Shown here piece by piece: positions 24,872 through 33,380 of a DNA stretch of 64,000 bases. The DNA lies in assembly GCA_903902745.1 (NCBI GenBank), contig CAIUWA010000047.1, positions 1-64,000 of the forward strand, in the 5' to 3' direction. The stretch is from an uncultured Opitutia bacterium (GTDB taxonomy: Bacteria; Verrucomicrobiota; Verrucomicrobiia; Opitutales; Opitutaceae). The translations under genes were made by a program, and so were the position numbers. Numbering within the stretch: position 1 is the stretch's first letter; each line of letters begins with the position of its first letter. The notes under the pieces were generated by a model. That model searched no databases. It was given only the letters and a program-made list of their open reading frames with translations, and was not told the origin of the DNA.

Positions 24872-25777
24872 ATGACCACAACCACCCGCGCGTGCCTGTT
24901 GCTCCTCGCCGGGCTGGCCGATTTCGCCGGCCCGCTGCGGGCAGGCATGGATCCCGTCGCCGTGTCGTCCACGTCCTCCGAGGACTATGCGCTGGAGAAA
25001 TTCGGCGCCGGCACGCCCAAACCCGAGACCTATGTTTTTTTCGAGGGCAAGTTTTTCGGCGGCACGGTCCGCGATACCAATCTGGAGCATGCGCAGTTTC
25101 TCACCATCGCGAAAACCCTGGGTGAAAACCTGGTCCGCCAGAATTATTTTCCCACCAAGGATCCGAAAAGCGCCGATCTGCTCATCGTGGTGCACTGGGG
25201 CGTGACCACGGTTTACGAGGATCCCAACCGGCAGCTGAACAGCGAAAACCGCAGCTCCGAGCTCACCAAGTACAACGCCGCCGTGGCCGCGGCTGCCGCC
25301 CCCTCCGACAACTTTCTCGACCATCTCGCGCCCGGGACCGGCGCGTTGAACAACGAACTCGCCATCGCCGACCTTGAGCAGATGTCCACGGGCAATTCCA
25401 TTGCCAGCAATGCGCAGCTGCTGGGCTTCCGCCAGCAACTGACCCGGGCGCAAAACCAGGTGTCGGCCGCCGCCAATGGCGCGACCGCGGAGGAAATGGG
25501 ACTGCAACAGCTCCTCGCCGAGGAACGCTATTTCGTCATCCTCATGGCCTACGACTTCCACACCATGAAGCAGGGCTACAAGCCCGATCTGCTCTGGTCG
25601 ACGCGGTTCAGCGTCCGCTCGCCCGGCAATACCTTCACCAAGGCCCTGCCCGCGATGAGCCGCGTGGCGGCGGACTATTTCGGCCACGCCCTCGACGGCC
25701 TGAAGTTCGAGACCCCCGACGCCCCGAAGGGAAAAGTCGACGTCGGTACACCGAAAGTCGTCGGTGACGGCAAGTAG
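24872..25777 (+). CDS. Exported protein of unknown function, tandem paralogue B
   Basis: A 301-residue paralogue of the previous gene, with signal peptide RACLLLLAGLADFAGPLRAG. The core blocks are kept (FFEGKFFGGTVRDTNLEHAQ, LVRQNYFPTKDPKSADLLIV, LAEERYFVILMAYDFHTMKQ). It differs mainly by an insert around NRQLNSENRSSELTKYNAAV. The ATG at 24872 follows the C-rich motif CCTACCCCT by six bases, a motif that paralogue A lacks. Neither copy shows catalytic motifs. A lipoprotein or outer-envelope role would be guesswork. Confidence 0.78.
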   Translation: MTTTTRACLLLLAGLADFAGPLRAGMDPVAVSSTSSEDYALEKFGAGTPKPETYVFFEGKFFGGTVRDTNLEHAQFLTIAKTLGENLVRQNYFPTKDPKSADLLIVVHWGVTTVYEDPNRQLNSENRSSELTKYNAAVAAAAAPSDNFLDHLAPGTGALNNELAIADLEQMSTGNSIASNAQLLGFRQQLTRAQNQVSAAANGATAEEMGLQQLLAEERYFVILMAYDFHTMKQGYKPDLLWSTRFSVRSPGNTFTKALPAMSRVAADYFGHALDGLKFETPDAPKGKVDVGTPKVVGDGK

Positions 25778-25842
25778 ATGGCGGATGGAATTGGGAGTTT
25801 GGAATTGGGAATTAGTGGGCGGATCGGAGAGGGTCAGTCTGA
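25778..25842. repeat. AATTGGG repeat copy after paralogue B
   Basis: The second copy of the 3' flanking repeat: GCGGATGGAATTGGGAGTTT followed by GGCGGATCGGAGAGGGTCAG, adjoining a GTCAGTCTGACCCC hairpin. Confidence 0.8.
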
Positions 25843-26097
25843 CCCCCTCGGATCGGCCTTCGGCTCGGTCCTGCTCGGTTCCATTGAAAGCATTCTTGCC
25901 AGAAAAAACTTAACTGCGCGGGATCTAAAACCACCTCCCAAGGATGCCCACAGATCATCCGCAATGTTAGTCTGTCCAGTTGATCTAGCTAGACGTATAA
26001 GCTGACTAAATTTCCTAGCAGTTATGTAAGCTGCCGACAAATGAACAATGGCGCCGACACAGATTGGGTATAGGATGATATATATGTATATAATCAC
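25834..26097 (-). CDS. Possible small membrane protein in an AT-rich island
   Basis: An 87-codon frame whose base composition is far lower in GC than any neighbour (codons such as ATA, AGA, TTT, ACT are frequent). It starts MIIYIYIILYPICVGAIVHL, one membrane helix, then ARKFSQLIRLARSTGQTNIA and LGGGFRSRAVKFFLARMLS, which reads like real protein. The last 18 codons run into the repeat at 25778-25842, so the original 3' end may be lost. It could be a foreign or decaying gene. There is no neighbour support. Confidence 0.4.
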   Translation of the reverse strand: MIIYIYIILYPICVGAIVHLSAAYITARKFSQLIRLARSTGQTNIADDLWASLGGGFRSRAVKFFLARMLSMEPSRTEPKADPRGSD

Positions 26098-26194
26098 ATT
26101 TTATATACAACAATGCGGCGCTGTAATCGTTATTGCCGGCGTAGGTTTCAGCTTGGATATGCCGGAGGGGATCATGTCGTGACAATTGTCAGAG
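26098..26194. other. AT-rich non-coding segment
   Basis: Contains TATATATGTATATAATC-type sequence, the lowest-GC stretch in the window, between the small AT-rich frame and the end of the GH28 gene. No gene is seen. It could hold the promoter of the small frame. Confidence 0.4.
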
Positions 26195-27625
26195 CTATCC
26201 GATCGCCGTCTTACCGGCCGAGGTTAGCAACTTCGGCTGCGGGATGTTTTGGCAGTCCTCGAGTTTAACCGGGGCACCGTCGTCGGTGGTGACCACCACG
26301 TTCTCCAGCGTCCAGTCCCGGGCGTGGCGGATTTGGCCGGCGCTCGCGGCCTCGATGCTGACGTTTTCCCAGTGCAGTCCGCTCATCGGTTTCTCCGCGT
26401 AAGCCTCGATGTCAAAGGCGAGCGAGGCCAAGGGGTCGGGCGTGTGCATCAGCACCGATGATGATGGCTCGGCGGCGGTCGCCGGGCGGTTCATTTTCTT
26501 CACGCTGATGTTCGTGAAGGTGATGTTGCGAAATTCAGGAATCCCCCGCTCGGGCGGGATCACCGGTTGCGTGAGCACTTTCCAGTGCACCGGCAGCTCG
26601 CCCTGCCAGCCGGGCGGCATCTGCGGGTAACTGTACGCGGGCAGCCAGTTCAGGGTGAAGCGGAACGGCCGGGGCACGTCCACCATGTCGATGTCGTGGA
26701 TCGAGATGTTTTCCACCACGCCGCCGCGGGTGCGGGCCGATTTGAAGCTGAAGCCAATCCAGGTGCCGCGCGCCTTCAGGTTGAAGACCTCCACGTTGCG
26801 CACCCCGCCCGCCGTCTCGCTGCCGATGGTGAACAGGCCGTGGCCCGCATGGACGATACAATCGCGGATCACCACGTTTTCCGTCGGCCGGTTCACGCGC
26901 AGGCCGTCGGCGTCGCGCCCGGCCTTGAGGCAGATGGCGTCGTCATTGCAGTCCACGTCGCAGTTCTTGACCAACACCTCCGAGGAGGAGTCTATGTCGA
27001 TCCCGTCCGAGCTCGGCCCCAGGTTTTCGCGGATGATGATGCCGTCGACCGTGATGTTTTTCGAGAAGCAGACATGCACCGTCCAGAACGGCGCCCGCTT
27101 CAGCGTGAGATTCTGCAGCACGACCTCCGACGATTTATAGACGAGGATGACCCGCGGGCGCTTGCAGTCGTAGTCCACCGCCCAGCGCAGGCCCTTCGCG
27201 TCGTAGTCCTTGAGCATGCCGCCGCGTTCGTCCGGGCCCCAATACTTGTGCCACCAGAAATCGCCCTGCCCGTTGATCACGCCCTCGCCGGTGATTTTGA
27301 CGTCCTGCTGCTCGTAGACATTGATCAGCGCGCTCGGCCAGGACATCTCGATCCCGGCCACCCGCGACCAGATGTCCGGATAGGCGGCCTCATCCTGTAC
27401 GCCAGTCAGTTCGACGCCGCGATCAACGCGCAGCTCCACGTGGGATTTCACGAACAAAGCGCCGGTCAGATACGAGCCCGGCGCAAACGTGACGATGCCC
27501 CCGCCTGCTGCGGCCGCCGCGTCAATCGCCCGCTGAATGGCGACCGTGCACGGCGTCGGTCCGCCCGGTTGGGCGCCGAAATCGGCGACACGAAATTCAC
27601 TCCCTTTCTTTTGCGGGCTCTCCAT
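26195..27625 (-). CDS. Glycoside hydrolase family 28 (polygalacturonase-like)
   Basis: Right-handed beta-helix pectinase of 476 residues. The GH28 signatures are SSDGIDID (206-212 region, catalytic Asp), CNDDAICLK (Asp228 and Asp229), GHG (261-263) and a basic pair in FSFKSARTRGG. The pectate-lyase-3-like start FRVADFGAQPGG with TVAIQRAIDAAAAAGGG is typical. No signal peptide follows the ATG at 27625, so it would be cytoplasmic, acting on imported oligogalacturonides or related rhamnogalacturonan fragments. Divergent, across a repeat, lies a PL11-type lyase fusion, which supports a pectin-degradation context. Confidence 0.92.
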   Translation of the reverse strand: MESPQKKGSEFRVADFGAQPGGPTPCTVAIQRAIDAAAAAGGGIVTFAPGSYLTGALFVKSHVELRVDRGVELTGVQDEAAYPDIWSRVAGIEMSWPSALINVYEQQDVKITGEGVINGQGDFWWHKYWGPDERGGMLKDYDAKGLRWAVDYDCKRPRVILVYKSSEVVLQNLTLKRAPFWTVHVCFSKNITVDGIIIRENLGPSSDGIDIDSSSEVLVKNCDVDCNDDAICLKAGRDADGLRVNRPTENVVIRDCIVHAGHGLFTIGSETAGGVRNVEVFNLKARGTWIGFSFKSARTRGGVVENISIHDIDMVDVPRPFRFTLNWLPAYSYPQMPPGWQGELPVHWKVLTQPVIPPERGIPEFRNITFTNISVKKMNRPATAAEPSSSVLMHTPDPLASLAFDIEAYAEKPMSGLHWENVSIEAASAGQIRHARDWTLENVVVTTDDGAPVKLEDCQNIPQPKLLTSAGKTAIG

Positions 27626-27713
27626 GGGGTTGGCTGAGGGAAGCGGCCCGCGGAATGCAGCGCAAGCCGGTGATTCCTAAAACCCAGCCGTGCCAACGCA
27701 GCATCGATCTCCC

Positions 27714-27840
27714 GGATTTTTGGCCACAAAAAGGCACGAAATGACACGAAAGAGGATTGGGATCTCGGCATCCGAACCCTCAATCCGTTCCGAACGGTTT
27801 CTACCGTGTCATTTTGTGCCTTTTCGTGGCCAAAAAATCC
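27714..27840. repeat. Long inverted repeat of GGCACGAAA words
   Basis: The arm GGCCACAAAAAGGCACGAAA (from 27722) pairs with GTGCCTTTTCGTGGCC-type sequence ending at 27831, with matching flanks GGATTTTT and AAAAAATCC. The spacer is about 55 bases. It occupies most of the gap between the divergent GH28 and PL11-fusion genes. Confidence 0.85.
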
Positions 27841-27906
27841 GTCGTCTGTTTTGCGCGGGCCCACGCCTTGGGTTGACCCGGCGAAGGTGGCCTGAAGACT
27901 TTGGGC

Positions 27907-30315
27907 ATGAGCCCCAAGTTACCCCTGCTCCTGGTTCTGTGTCTCGGTTGTGCCCACGCGGCCGATTTTGTCCCGATCAAAGGCGGCGTCCTGCGCCCCG
28001 GCATCCGGCTGGATGATTTCGAGATGCTCGACCATCCCGTGACCAACGCCGAATACAAGGTCTTCGTCGACGACGCGAAATATCCGGCGCCGCCCTACTG
28101 GCAAAACGGCCGCATCCCCGCCGGCCTGGAAAACCACCCCGTGGTCTTCGTCAGCCGCTACAACGACGTGCGCGCCTACACGAACTGGCGCACCCAGAAG
28201 GAAGGCCGCGTCTACCGGCTGCCGACCGCCTCCGAATTCGAATACGCCGCGCGCGCCGGCCGTGGCGACATCAAATACGCCTGGGGCAACGAGGCGCCGG
28301 CGGGCCACGCGAATTTTTCCGAGAAGGGCGAGCGCGACATCAGCATCTGGCGCACGCGGCTGCAACCGGTGAAGAAGTTCCCGGCGAATCCGTGGGGGCT
28401 CTTCGACATGGCCGGCAACATCTTTCAGATGGTCGATTACTATCCCGACCAAACGCTCGGCGGGTTTGTCTTCCGCATCACGTCGGCGGACGACCGTGAA
28501 GGCTGGGCGATGGGCGGCTCGTGGGCGCGCACCGCCTACTACATGGAGCTCGGCAACGCCGCCTACCAGTTGGAGGGCATCCGGCACGCCGACCTCGGCT
28601 TCCGCCTCGTGCGCGAGCCCGAAGGCTCGACTCATTTCCGCCGGCAGAACCGCCGCCTTGTCGCCGCCTCCGCCGGCGACCGCAAGATCTTCATCAGTTG
28701 GAATCTCCTGGCCGACGACCCGGCCAGCATCGGCTTCAACGTCTACCGCTCGCAGTACCGGCACGCCGCCGGCGAGAAGCTCACCGCGACCCCGATCACC
28801 AACTCGACCAACTTCATCGATCCCAATCCGCCCGCAGCGCGCCCCGTCCAGCACACCCGCGGCGAGGGGCCCGACCAGCCCGACGGCGAGCTGATCTGCT
28901 ATTACCGCGTGCGGGCTGTCTATCCCGACGGCCGTGAGGGCCCGCCGTCCGAGTGGGCCGGCCGTGAACCGGCCGACAAGAAGAGCGGCCTCATCGCCAC
29001 GTTTCAGCCCAACACCAAGATCGGCGGCTTCACCGCGGCGTTCGGCGACCTCGACGGCGATGGCGTGACCGACGCTGTCTTCCGCCTCGACAACGGCATC
29101 AACGAGCGCTCAGTCGATCCGGGCGTGCCGGTCGAGATCGAGGCCATCACCAGCTACGGCAAGAGCATCTGGCGGCGCCCGCTGGTCGGTTGGTCGCAGT
29201 GCTTCGGCAGCCACAGCAACAGCCCGGTGCTGCTCTACGACCTCGATGGCGACGGCAAGGACGAGGTCATCTGCCGCGCGGCGGAGGGCGACCAGGTTTA
29301 CCTCGCCGTGCTCAACGGCATGACCGGTGAGACGATCCGCCGGACGCCCTGGACGCCGATGGTGTCCGATTTCTCGCGCTCCTCCACGCGCATCGTGATG
29401 GGCATCGCCTACCTCGACGGCGTGCACCCCGCGATTATCACGCAGTCCGGCCTCTACGAAAATGAGATCTTCACCGCCTACGACGGCCGCGACCTGAAGC
29501 AGCTCTGGCAGTTCAAGAGCTTCGGCGAGACCAACGGCAGCGGCGCCCACTACATCGTCAACGCGGACGTCGACGGCGACGGCAAGGACGAGGTCTTCGA
29601 CGGCACCACCTGCCTCAATTCCGACGGCACGGTGCGCTGGTCCATCTACGCCGGCCATCCCGACACGGTGTCGGTAAAGCACATCATTCCCGGCCTGCCG
29701 GGCCGCCAGGTGTTCTACGGCATCGAGGACAACACCAACGCCGGTGCCTATGTGGTCGACGCCAACACGGGCAAGGTGATCTGGAAGATAAACCGCGAGG
29801 ATGACCCGCGCTGGACGCACAACCACACGGGCTGGGTCGCGGACATCCTCCCGGATTCTCCCGGCCTGGAAATCATGGGCAATCGCGACGGCCATTTCGT
29901 CCGCGACACCGTGCTCTTCGACGCCCAGGGCAAGATCATCCTGCAGCCGTGGGTCGGCGGCTGGTCGCCGGTCAACTGGCTCGGCGGTCAGCACGAGATG
30001 ATCTCGTCCGACGGCCGGCACGTCGGGAAATTCAACGGCAAGGGCCTGGACATCATTCCCGACGTGGTGCCGAACGAAAGCAGCGGTCGCGTCATGTACA
30101 CCGCCGACCTGATGGGCGATTATCGCGACGAGCTCATCTGCACGACCACCACCAATGGCAAGTCCAGCGTCTCGATCTACACGAACACGGCTCCCATCAC
30201 CAGCCGCGACGTCACGCGCCTCGCCGATCGCGAATACCGCACCTGGCTCGCGCGCAACCTGACCTCCGGCTACGGCGCCTATTTCGAGTGGCAGCCCCCG
30301 GACAAGAAAAAGTAA
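27907..30315 (+). CDS. Secreted fusion: SUMF1/FGE-like domain plus PL11-type rhamnogalacturonan lyase
   Basis: An 802-residue exported protein. A signal peptide (KLPLLLVLCLGCAHA) is followed by a formylglycine-generating-enzyme-like domain at about 20-237: HPVTNAEYKVFV, VSRYNDVRAYTNW, YRLPTASEFEYAAR, NPWGLFDMAGNIFQM, HADLGFRLVRE. From about 260 the sequence reads as PL11: a fibronectin-like start (ISWNLLADDPASIGFNVYRS), then Ca-binding D-x-D-x-D-G loops (FGDLDGDGVTDAVF, YDLDGDGKDEVICR, ADVDGDGKDEVFDG) of a beta-propeller. PL11 enzymes cleave the rhamnogalacturonan I backbone. The FGE-like part lacks the usual C-terminal Cys pair. The ATG at 27907 is preferred to a TTG at 27901. Confidence 0.85.
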   Translation: MSPKLPLLLVLCLGCAHAADFVPIKGGVLRPGIRLDDFEMLDHPVTNAEYKVFVDDAKYPAPPYWQNGRIPAGLENHPVVFVSRYNDVRAYTNWRTQKEGRVYRLPTASEFEYAARAGRGDIKYAWGNEAPAGHANFSEKGERDISIWRTRLQPVKKFPANPWGLFDMAGNIFQMVDYYPDQTLGGFVFRITSADDREGWAMGGSWARTAYYMELGNAAYQLEGIRHADLGFRLVREPEGSTHFRRQNRRLVAASAGDRKIFISWNLLADDPASIGFNVYRSQYRHAAGEKLTATPITNSTNFIDPNPPAARPVQHTRGEGPDQPDGELICYYRVRAVYPDGREGPPSEWAGREPADKKSGLIATFQPNTKIGGFTAAFGDLDGDGVTDAVFRLDNGINERSVDPGVPVEIEAITSYGKSIWRRPLVGWSQCFGSHSNSPVLLYDLDGDGKDEVICRAAEGDQVYLAVLNGMTGETIRRTPWTPMVSDFSRSSTRIVMGIAYLDGVHPAIITQSGLYENEIFTAYDGRDLKQLWQFKSFGETNGSGAHYIVNADVDGDGKDEVFDGTTCLNSDGTVRWSIYAGHPDTVSVKHIIPGLPGRQVFYGIEDNTNAGAYVVDANTGKVIWKINREDDPRWTHNHTGWVADILPDSPGLEIMGNRDGHFVRDTVLFDAQGKIILQPWVGGWSPVNWLGGQHEMISSDGRHVGKFNGKGLDIIPDVVPNESSGRVMYTADLMGDYRDELICTTTTNGKSSVSIYTNTAPITSRDVTRLADREYRTWLARNLTSGYGAYFEWQPPDKKK

Positions 30316-30333
30316 ACGCAGCCTTTTCGGACT

Positions 30334-30420
30334 ATTTGCCACAAAGGCACGAAGACACGAAGGTCGATCCCACCGATTCCTCATTTCGATCTCCGTGACT
30401 TTGTGCCTTTGTGGCCAAAA
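30334..30420. repeat. Long inverted repeat of GGCACGAAG words
   Basis: The arm TTTGCCACAAAGGCACGAAG (30335-30354) pairs with CTTTGTGCCTTTGTGGC-type sequence ending at 30419. It belongs to the same class as the element at 27714-27840 and sits just after the stop codon of the lyase fusion. Confidence 0.85.
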
Positions 30421-30512
30421 TCTAATCTCCCGCAACGTCAGTCCCTCTTTAGCGTCAGCCTGCGTTGACCAATTCCTCCCGCCCCCGGCTTCCATCCCCT
30501 ACCCCTACCCTC

Positions 30513-31541
30513 ATGAAAATCATGCTTCGCTTCCTGCCCCTGTTCCTTGCCTCCACCCTCGCGGGCTTCGCCGCCGATGTCCCCGCTCCCGCCGGCGCGC
30601 CGGCTCCCACGCCACCTGCTGCCGGAGGGGGCCGGGGCGGCGCCCGGCCGCCGGTTCCGGCCGGCGCCAATGACTATGATCTCGGGCCCGATTCCCTCGT
30701 GCAGCCCGGAGTACCGCAGGGGACATGGGACAAGTTCGTCTGGGACAAAAGTGAAATCTACCCCAACACCATCCGCGATGTCTGGGTCTACATTCCCGCG
30801 CAGTACGATCCGAAGGTGCCGGCCGCCCTCATGGTCATCCAGGATGGCGTGCGGCAATATGCGGCGCGCGAAGCCAACGACGACAACCGGGCCCACCGCC
30901 GCACGCCCGAGTACTGCACGCCCACCGTCCTCGACAACCTGATCGCCCGCAAGGAACTGCCCGTGATCATCACCGTGTTCATCAATCCCGGCAGCTTCAA
31001 GATCAGCCCCACCGGCACGCCGGACTTCGCCAACCGCAGTGTCGAGTATGACACCGTCTCCGACCTGTACTCCCAATTCCTCGCGAAGGAGATCCTCCCG
31101 CCAATCGAGCAGAAGTATAACATTCGCAAGGACGTGGCCGGCCGGTGCATCGCCGGCATCAGCTCGGGCGCCATCTGCGCGTTCACCGTCGCCTTCAACC
31201 ATCCCGACTGGTTCAGCAAGGTGATCAGCGACGTCGGCAGCTTCACCGCCATCCGCGGCGGCGATGTCTATCCCCAGCTCGTCCGCGACGGCGGCAAGAA
31301 GCCCCTGCGCGTCCACCTCGAAGATGGGACCAATGACAACCGCAGCCCCGATAGCCCGAAGCGCGACTGGTACCTGCAGAACCGGCTCATGCTCGAGGCG
31401 CTCGTGGACATGAATTACGAGGTGCAATACGTGCTCGGCCACGGCTCGCACGGCAGCAAGCACGCCGGGGCCGTATTCCCGGATACGCTGCGCTGGACCT
31501 GGCGCAACGAGGCGCCGGGGGCGAAAGCCTCCAAGATGTAG
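30513..31541 (+). CDS. Secreted esterase D/CE1-like hydrolase
   Basis: A 342-residue alpha/beta hydrolase with a signal peptide (MLRFLPLFLASTLAGFAAD) and a Pro/Gly/Ala-rich linker. The domain opens with RDVWVYIPAQYDPKVPAALM, then has FINPG, the nucleophile elbow CIAGISSGAICAF and a C-terminal histidine in VLGHGSHGSKH. This matches the esterase D / enterochelin-esterase-like family that includes carbohydrate esterases. Located after the PL11 fusion on the same strand, it may remove acyl groups from pectic polysaccharides, but this is inference. The ATG at 30513 follows CCTACCCCT by six bases. Confidence 0.85.
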   Translation: MKIMLRFLPLFLASTLAGFAADVPAPAGAPAPTPPAAGGGRGGARPPVPAGANDYDLGPDSLVQPGVPQGTWDKFVWDKSEIYPNTIRDVWVYIPAQYDPKVPAALMVIQDGVRQYAAREANDDNRAHRRTPEYCTPTVLDNLIARKELPVIITVFINPGSFKISPTGTPDFANRSVEYDTVSDLYSQFLAKEILPPIEQKYNIRKDVAGRCIAGISSGAICAFTVAFNHPDWFSKVISDVGSFTAIRGGDVYPQLVRDGGKKPLRVHLEDGTNDNRSPDSPKRDWYLQNRLMLEALVDMNYEVQYVLGHGSHGSKHAGAVFPDTLRWTWRNEAPGAKASKM

Positions 31542-31610
31542 GACGGTAGGGGGCACCGGGCAGGTCGAAACCCTGCCGGTAGAGCCCTCATTTTAAAAAA
31601 ATGCATTGCG

Positions 31611-31699
31611 GGTAGGGCGAACCGTCCCAGTGAGCCGCGGCTCGGCAGGGACGCCTCGCCCTACCAAAAATTCGGACGGCCCGGCGGGCCGTCCCTACC
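31611..31699. repeat. GTAGGGCGA-type double hairpin repeat
   Basis: One part runs from GGTAGGGCGA at 31611 to TCGCCCTACC at 31664, with an inner GAGCCGCGGCTC palindrome. The other is GGACGGCCCG / CGGGCCGTCC at 31674-31693, closing with CTACC. It lies between convergent genes and is related to the elements at 14283 and 33233. Confidence 0.75.
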
Positions 31700-31706
31700 C
31701 CAAAAC

Positions 31707-31732
31707 AAAAGCCCGCATTGCTGCGGGCTTCA
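31707..31732. terminator. Terminator hairpin of the first DUF1552 gene
   Basis: The stem AAGCCCGC / GCGGGCTT has an A-rich flank on its left, which is a T-rich tail on the minus strand. It follows the minus-strand stop at 31756 and may also stop plus-strand transcription from the esterase gene. The loop and stem are nearly identical to 33330-33356. Confidence 0.82.
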
Positions 31733-31755
31733 TTATTTGAAGGCCTTGAACCGGC

Positions 31756-33108
31756 TCAGGCAATCGCCTCCAGCCGACCCGTGCTGTCGCCAAAGCGCTC
31801 AGCGCGGACTCCGGCCCGGTCGAGCATCGCGGTGTAGAGGTTCGTCATCGGCGTCGGCGACAGCTTGAGGTGTCGGCCCGGCGTGATCGTGCCACCACCG
31901 CGGCCCGCCAGGATCGTCGGCAGGTTGTCGCTCAAGTGCTGGTTGGGATCGGCGAGGCCGGAGCCATAGGTGATCATGCAGTTGTCGAGCAGCGTGCCCT
32001 CCCCTTCCTTCACTGACTTCAGCTTATCGAGGAAATAGCCGAACTGCGTGACATGCCATTTGTCGATCTTGGCGAGATTCGCCAGCTTGTCCGGGTTGTT
32101 GCCGTGGTGGGACATCGAGTGGTGACCCGACGGAACCCCGGCGAAGGGATACGGCCGGTTGCCGCCATCGTGCGAAACCAGGAAGCTGGCGACGCGCGTG
32201 CTGTCGGTCTGGAACGAGAGCGTCATCATGTCGAACATGAGGCGGACATGCCGCTCGAAGGTATACTCGCCATCCATGTCGCCCATCGCGCCCTCGGGCA
32301 CCGGCGGAGGCATTTTGCCATTCTGGTCGATCCGCTTTTCGACATCACGGATAGCCGTGAGATACTCGTCCAGCTTGTTGCGATCATTCGAGCCCAGCCC
32401 GCGCTGCAGGTCCCGGGTTTGCCCGAGCACGAAATCAAGCACGCTCTTGTTCTGGTTTTCACGCCGCATGCGGGCTTCGCGGGATTCGTCGGCGGAGCCG
32501 CCGCCAAAGAGCCGGTCGAACGCCGCCTTCGGCTCGATCTCCGGATTCATCGGCTGGGTCTCTGACCGCCACGAAATGTTGAACTGGTACGCGCAGCTGT
32601 AGCCGGAGTCGCACGAGCCGGCTTCCTGCCCGCGGTCGCAGCTCAGTTGCAGCGACGGGAAACGGGTCTGGTCCCCGATCGCGTTCGCCGCGACCTGGTC
32701 GACGGAAATGCCGATATGGATGTCCGAGGCCGACTTCTTCGCCTGGGCGCCGGTAAGGTAAGTCGCGGAAGCACGGGCATGCCCGCCACCGCCATCGCCG
32801 TTGGCCTTGGCCTTCTGGTGGACGATGCCGCTGATGACATTGAAATCCGCCTTATGCGCCGCCAGCGGCTCAAGCGTCGGGGACAGCTTGTAGTCGGCGC
32901 CCACGCCCTCGGGGGCCCACTTCGCCATGTTCATGCCGTTGGGCAGGTAGACAAAGGCCATGCGGCGGGGAAAGGTCCCCGGCGCGGCGCCGGCGGTCGC
33001 AGCCAGCGCGCTCATCGAGGGAAACATGGCATCGAGAACCGGCAGGGCGATGACGGTGCCCATGCCGCGAAGGAAGGTTCGGCGGGGTATCTGCCAGTTT
33101 TTGCTCAT
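31756..33108 (-). CDS. DUF1552 protein with Tat signal, copy 1
   Basis: A 450-residue exported protein. The twin-arginine signal is RRTFLRGMGTVIALPVLDAM near the N-terminus. The DUF1552 core includes RRMAFVYLPNGMNMAKWAPE, DRGQEAGSCDSGYSCAYQFN, DRLFGGGSADES and the C-terminal YGSGLADPNQHLSDNLPTIL with GGGTITPGRHL. The family has a sulfatase/alkaline-phosphatase-like fold and always occurs with DUF1592 proteins in Planctomycetota, Verrucomicrobiota and Myxococcota; the reaction is unknown. The ATG at 33108 is chosen because the Tat motif follows it directly. It is over 80 percent identical by eye to the copy at 33381. Confidence 0.9.
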   Translation of the reverse strand: MSKNWQIPRRTFLRGMGTVIALPVLDAMFPSMSALAATAGAAPGTFPRRMAFVYLPNGMNMAKWAPEGVGADYKLSPTLEPLAAHKADFNVISGIVHQKAKANGDGGGGHARASATYLTGAQAKKSASDIHIGISVDQVAANAIGDQTRFPSLQLSCDRGQEAGSCDSGYSCAYQFNISWRSETQPMNPEIEPKAAFDRLFGGGSADESREARMRRENQNKSVLDFVLGQTRDLQRGLGSNDRNKLDEYLTAIRDVEKRIDQNGKMPPPVPEGAMGDMDGEYTFERHVRLMFDMMTLSFQTDSTRVASFLVSHDGGNRPYPFAGVPSGHHSMSHHGNNPDKLANLAKIDKWHVTQFGYFLDKLKSVKEGEGTLLDNCMITYGSGLADPNQHLSDNLPTILAGRGGGTITPGRHLKLSPTPMTNLYTAMLDRAGVRAERFGDSTGRLEAIA

Positions 33109-33232
33109 AAGGGGGGAATAGCCGCCTGACGCTTGGCCGACTGGGAAGTGATGGGGAAATGAAAGCATCCTCAACGGCGTTTTTGATACCCACGTCCCTT
33201 TGTTAATAGAGTATCGCAGTCTAACTGTCCGG
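33109..33232. other. Upstream region of DUF1552 copy 1
   Basis: About 120 bases carry the presumed promoter or intergenic leader of copy 1. The bases before the start on the minus strand are CTATTCCCCCCTT, again C-rich without a Shine-Dalgarno. No other feature seen. Confidence 0.35.
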
Positions 33233-33315
33233 TGGCAGGGCGAGGCGTCTCTGCCGGTCCGCGATCGCGGACCGTGAGCTTGTCGAACGGCTCACCCGGA
33301 GGGTTCGCCCTACCC
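33233..33315. repeat. GCAGGGCGA...TCGCCCTACC repeat
   Basis: The outer arms are GGCAGGGCGA and TTCGCCCTACC, with an inner GGTCCGCGATCGCGGACC palindrome. Bases 33291-33314 are identical to 14321-14344. It sits between the two DUF1552 copies, upstream of copy 1. Confidence 0.75.
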
Positions 33316-33329
33316 AAAATTCACCAACA

Positions 33330-33356
33330 AAAAGGCCCGCATTGCTGCGGGCCTTC
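33330..33356 (-). terminator. Terminator hairpin of the second DUF1552 gene
   Basis: The stem AAGGCCCGC / GCGGGCCTT with an ATTGCT loop, the same loop as at 31707-31732, follows the minus-strand stop at 33381. The A run to its left gives the T tail on the minus strand. Confidence 0.83.
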
Positions 33357-33380
33357 TGGCTTTAAGAATTTGCAGAGCGC

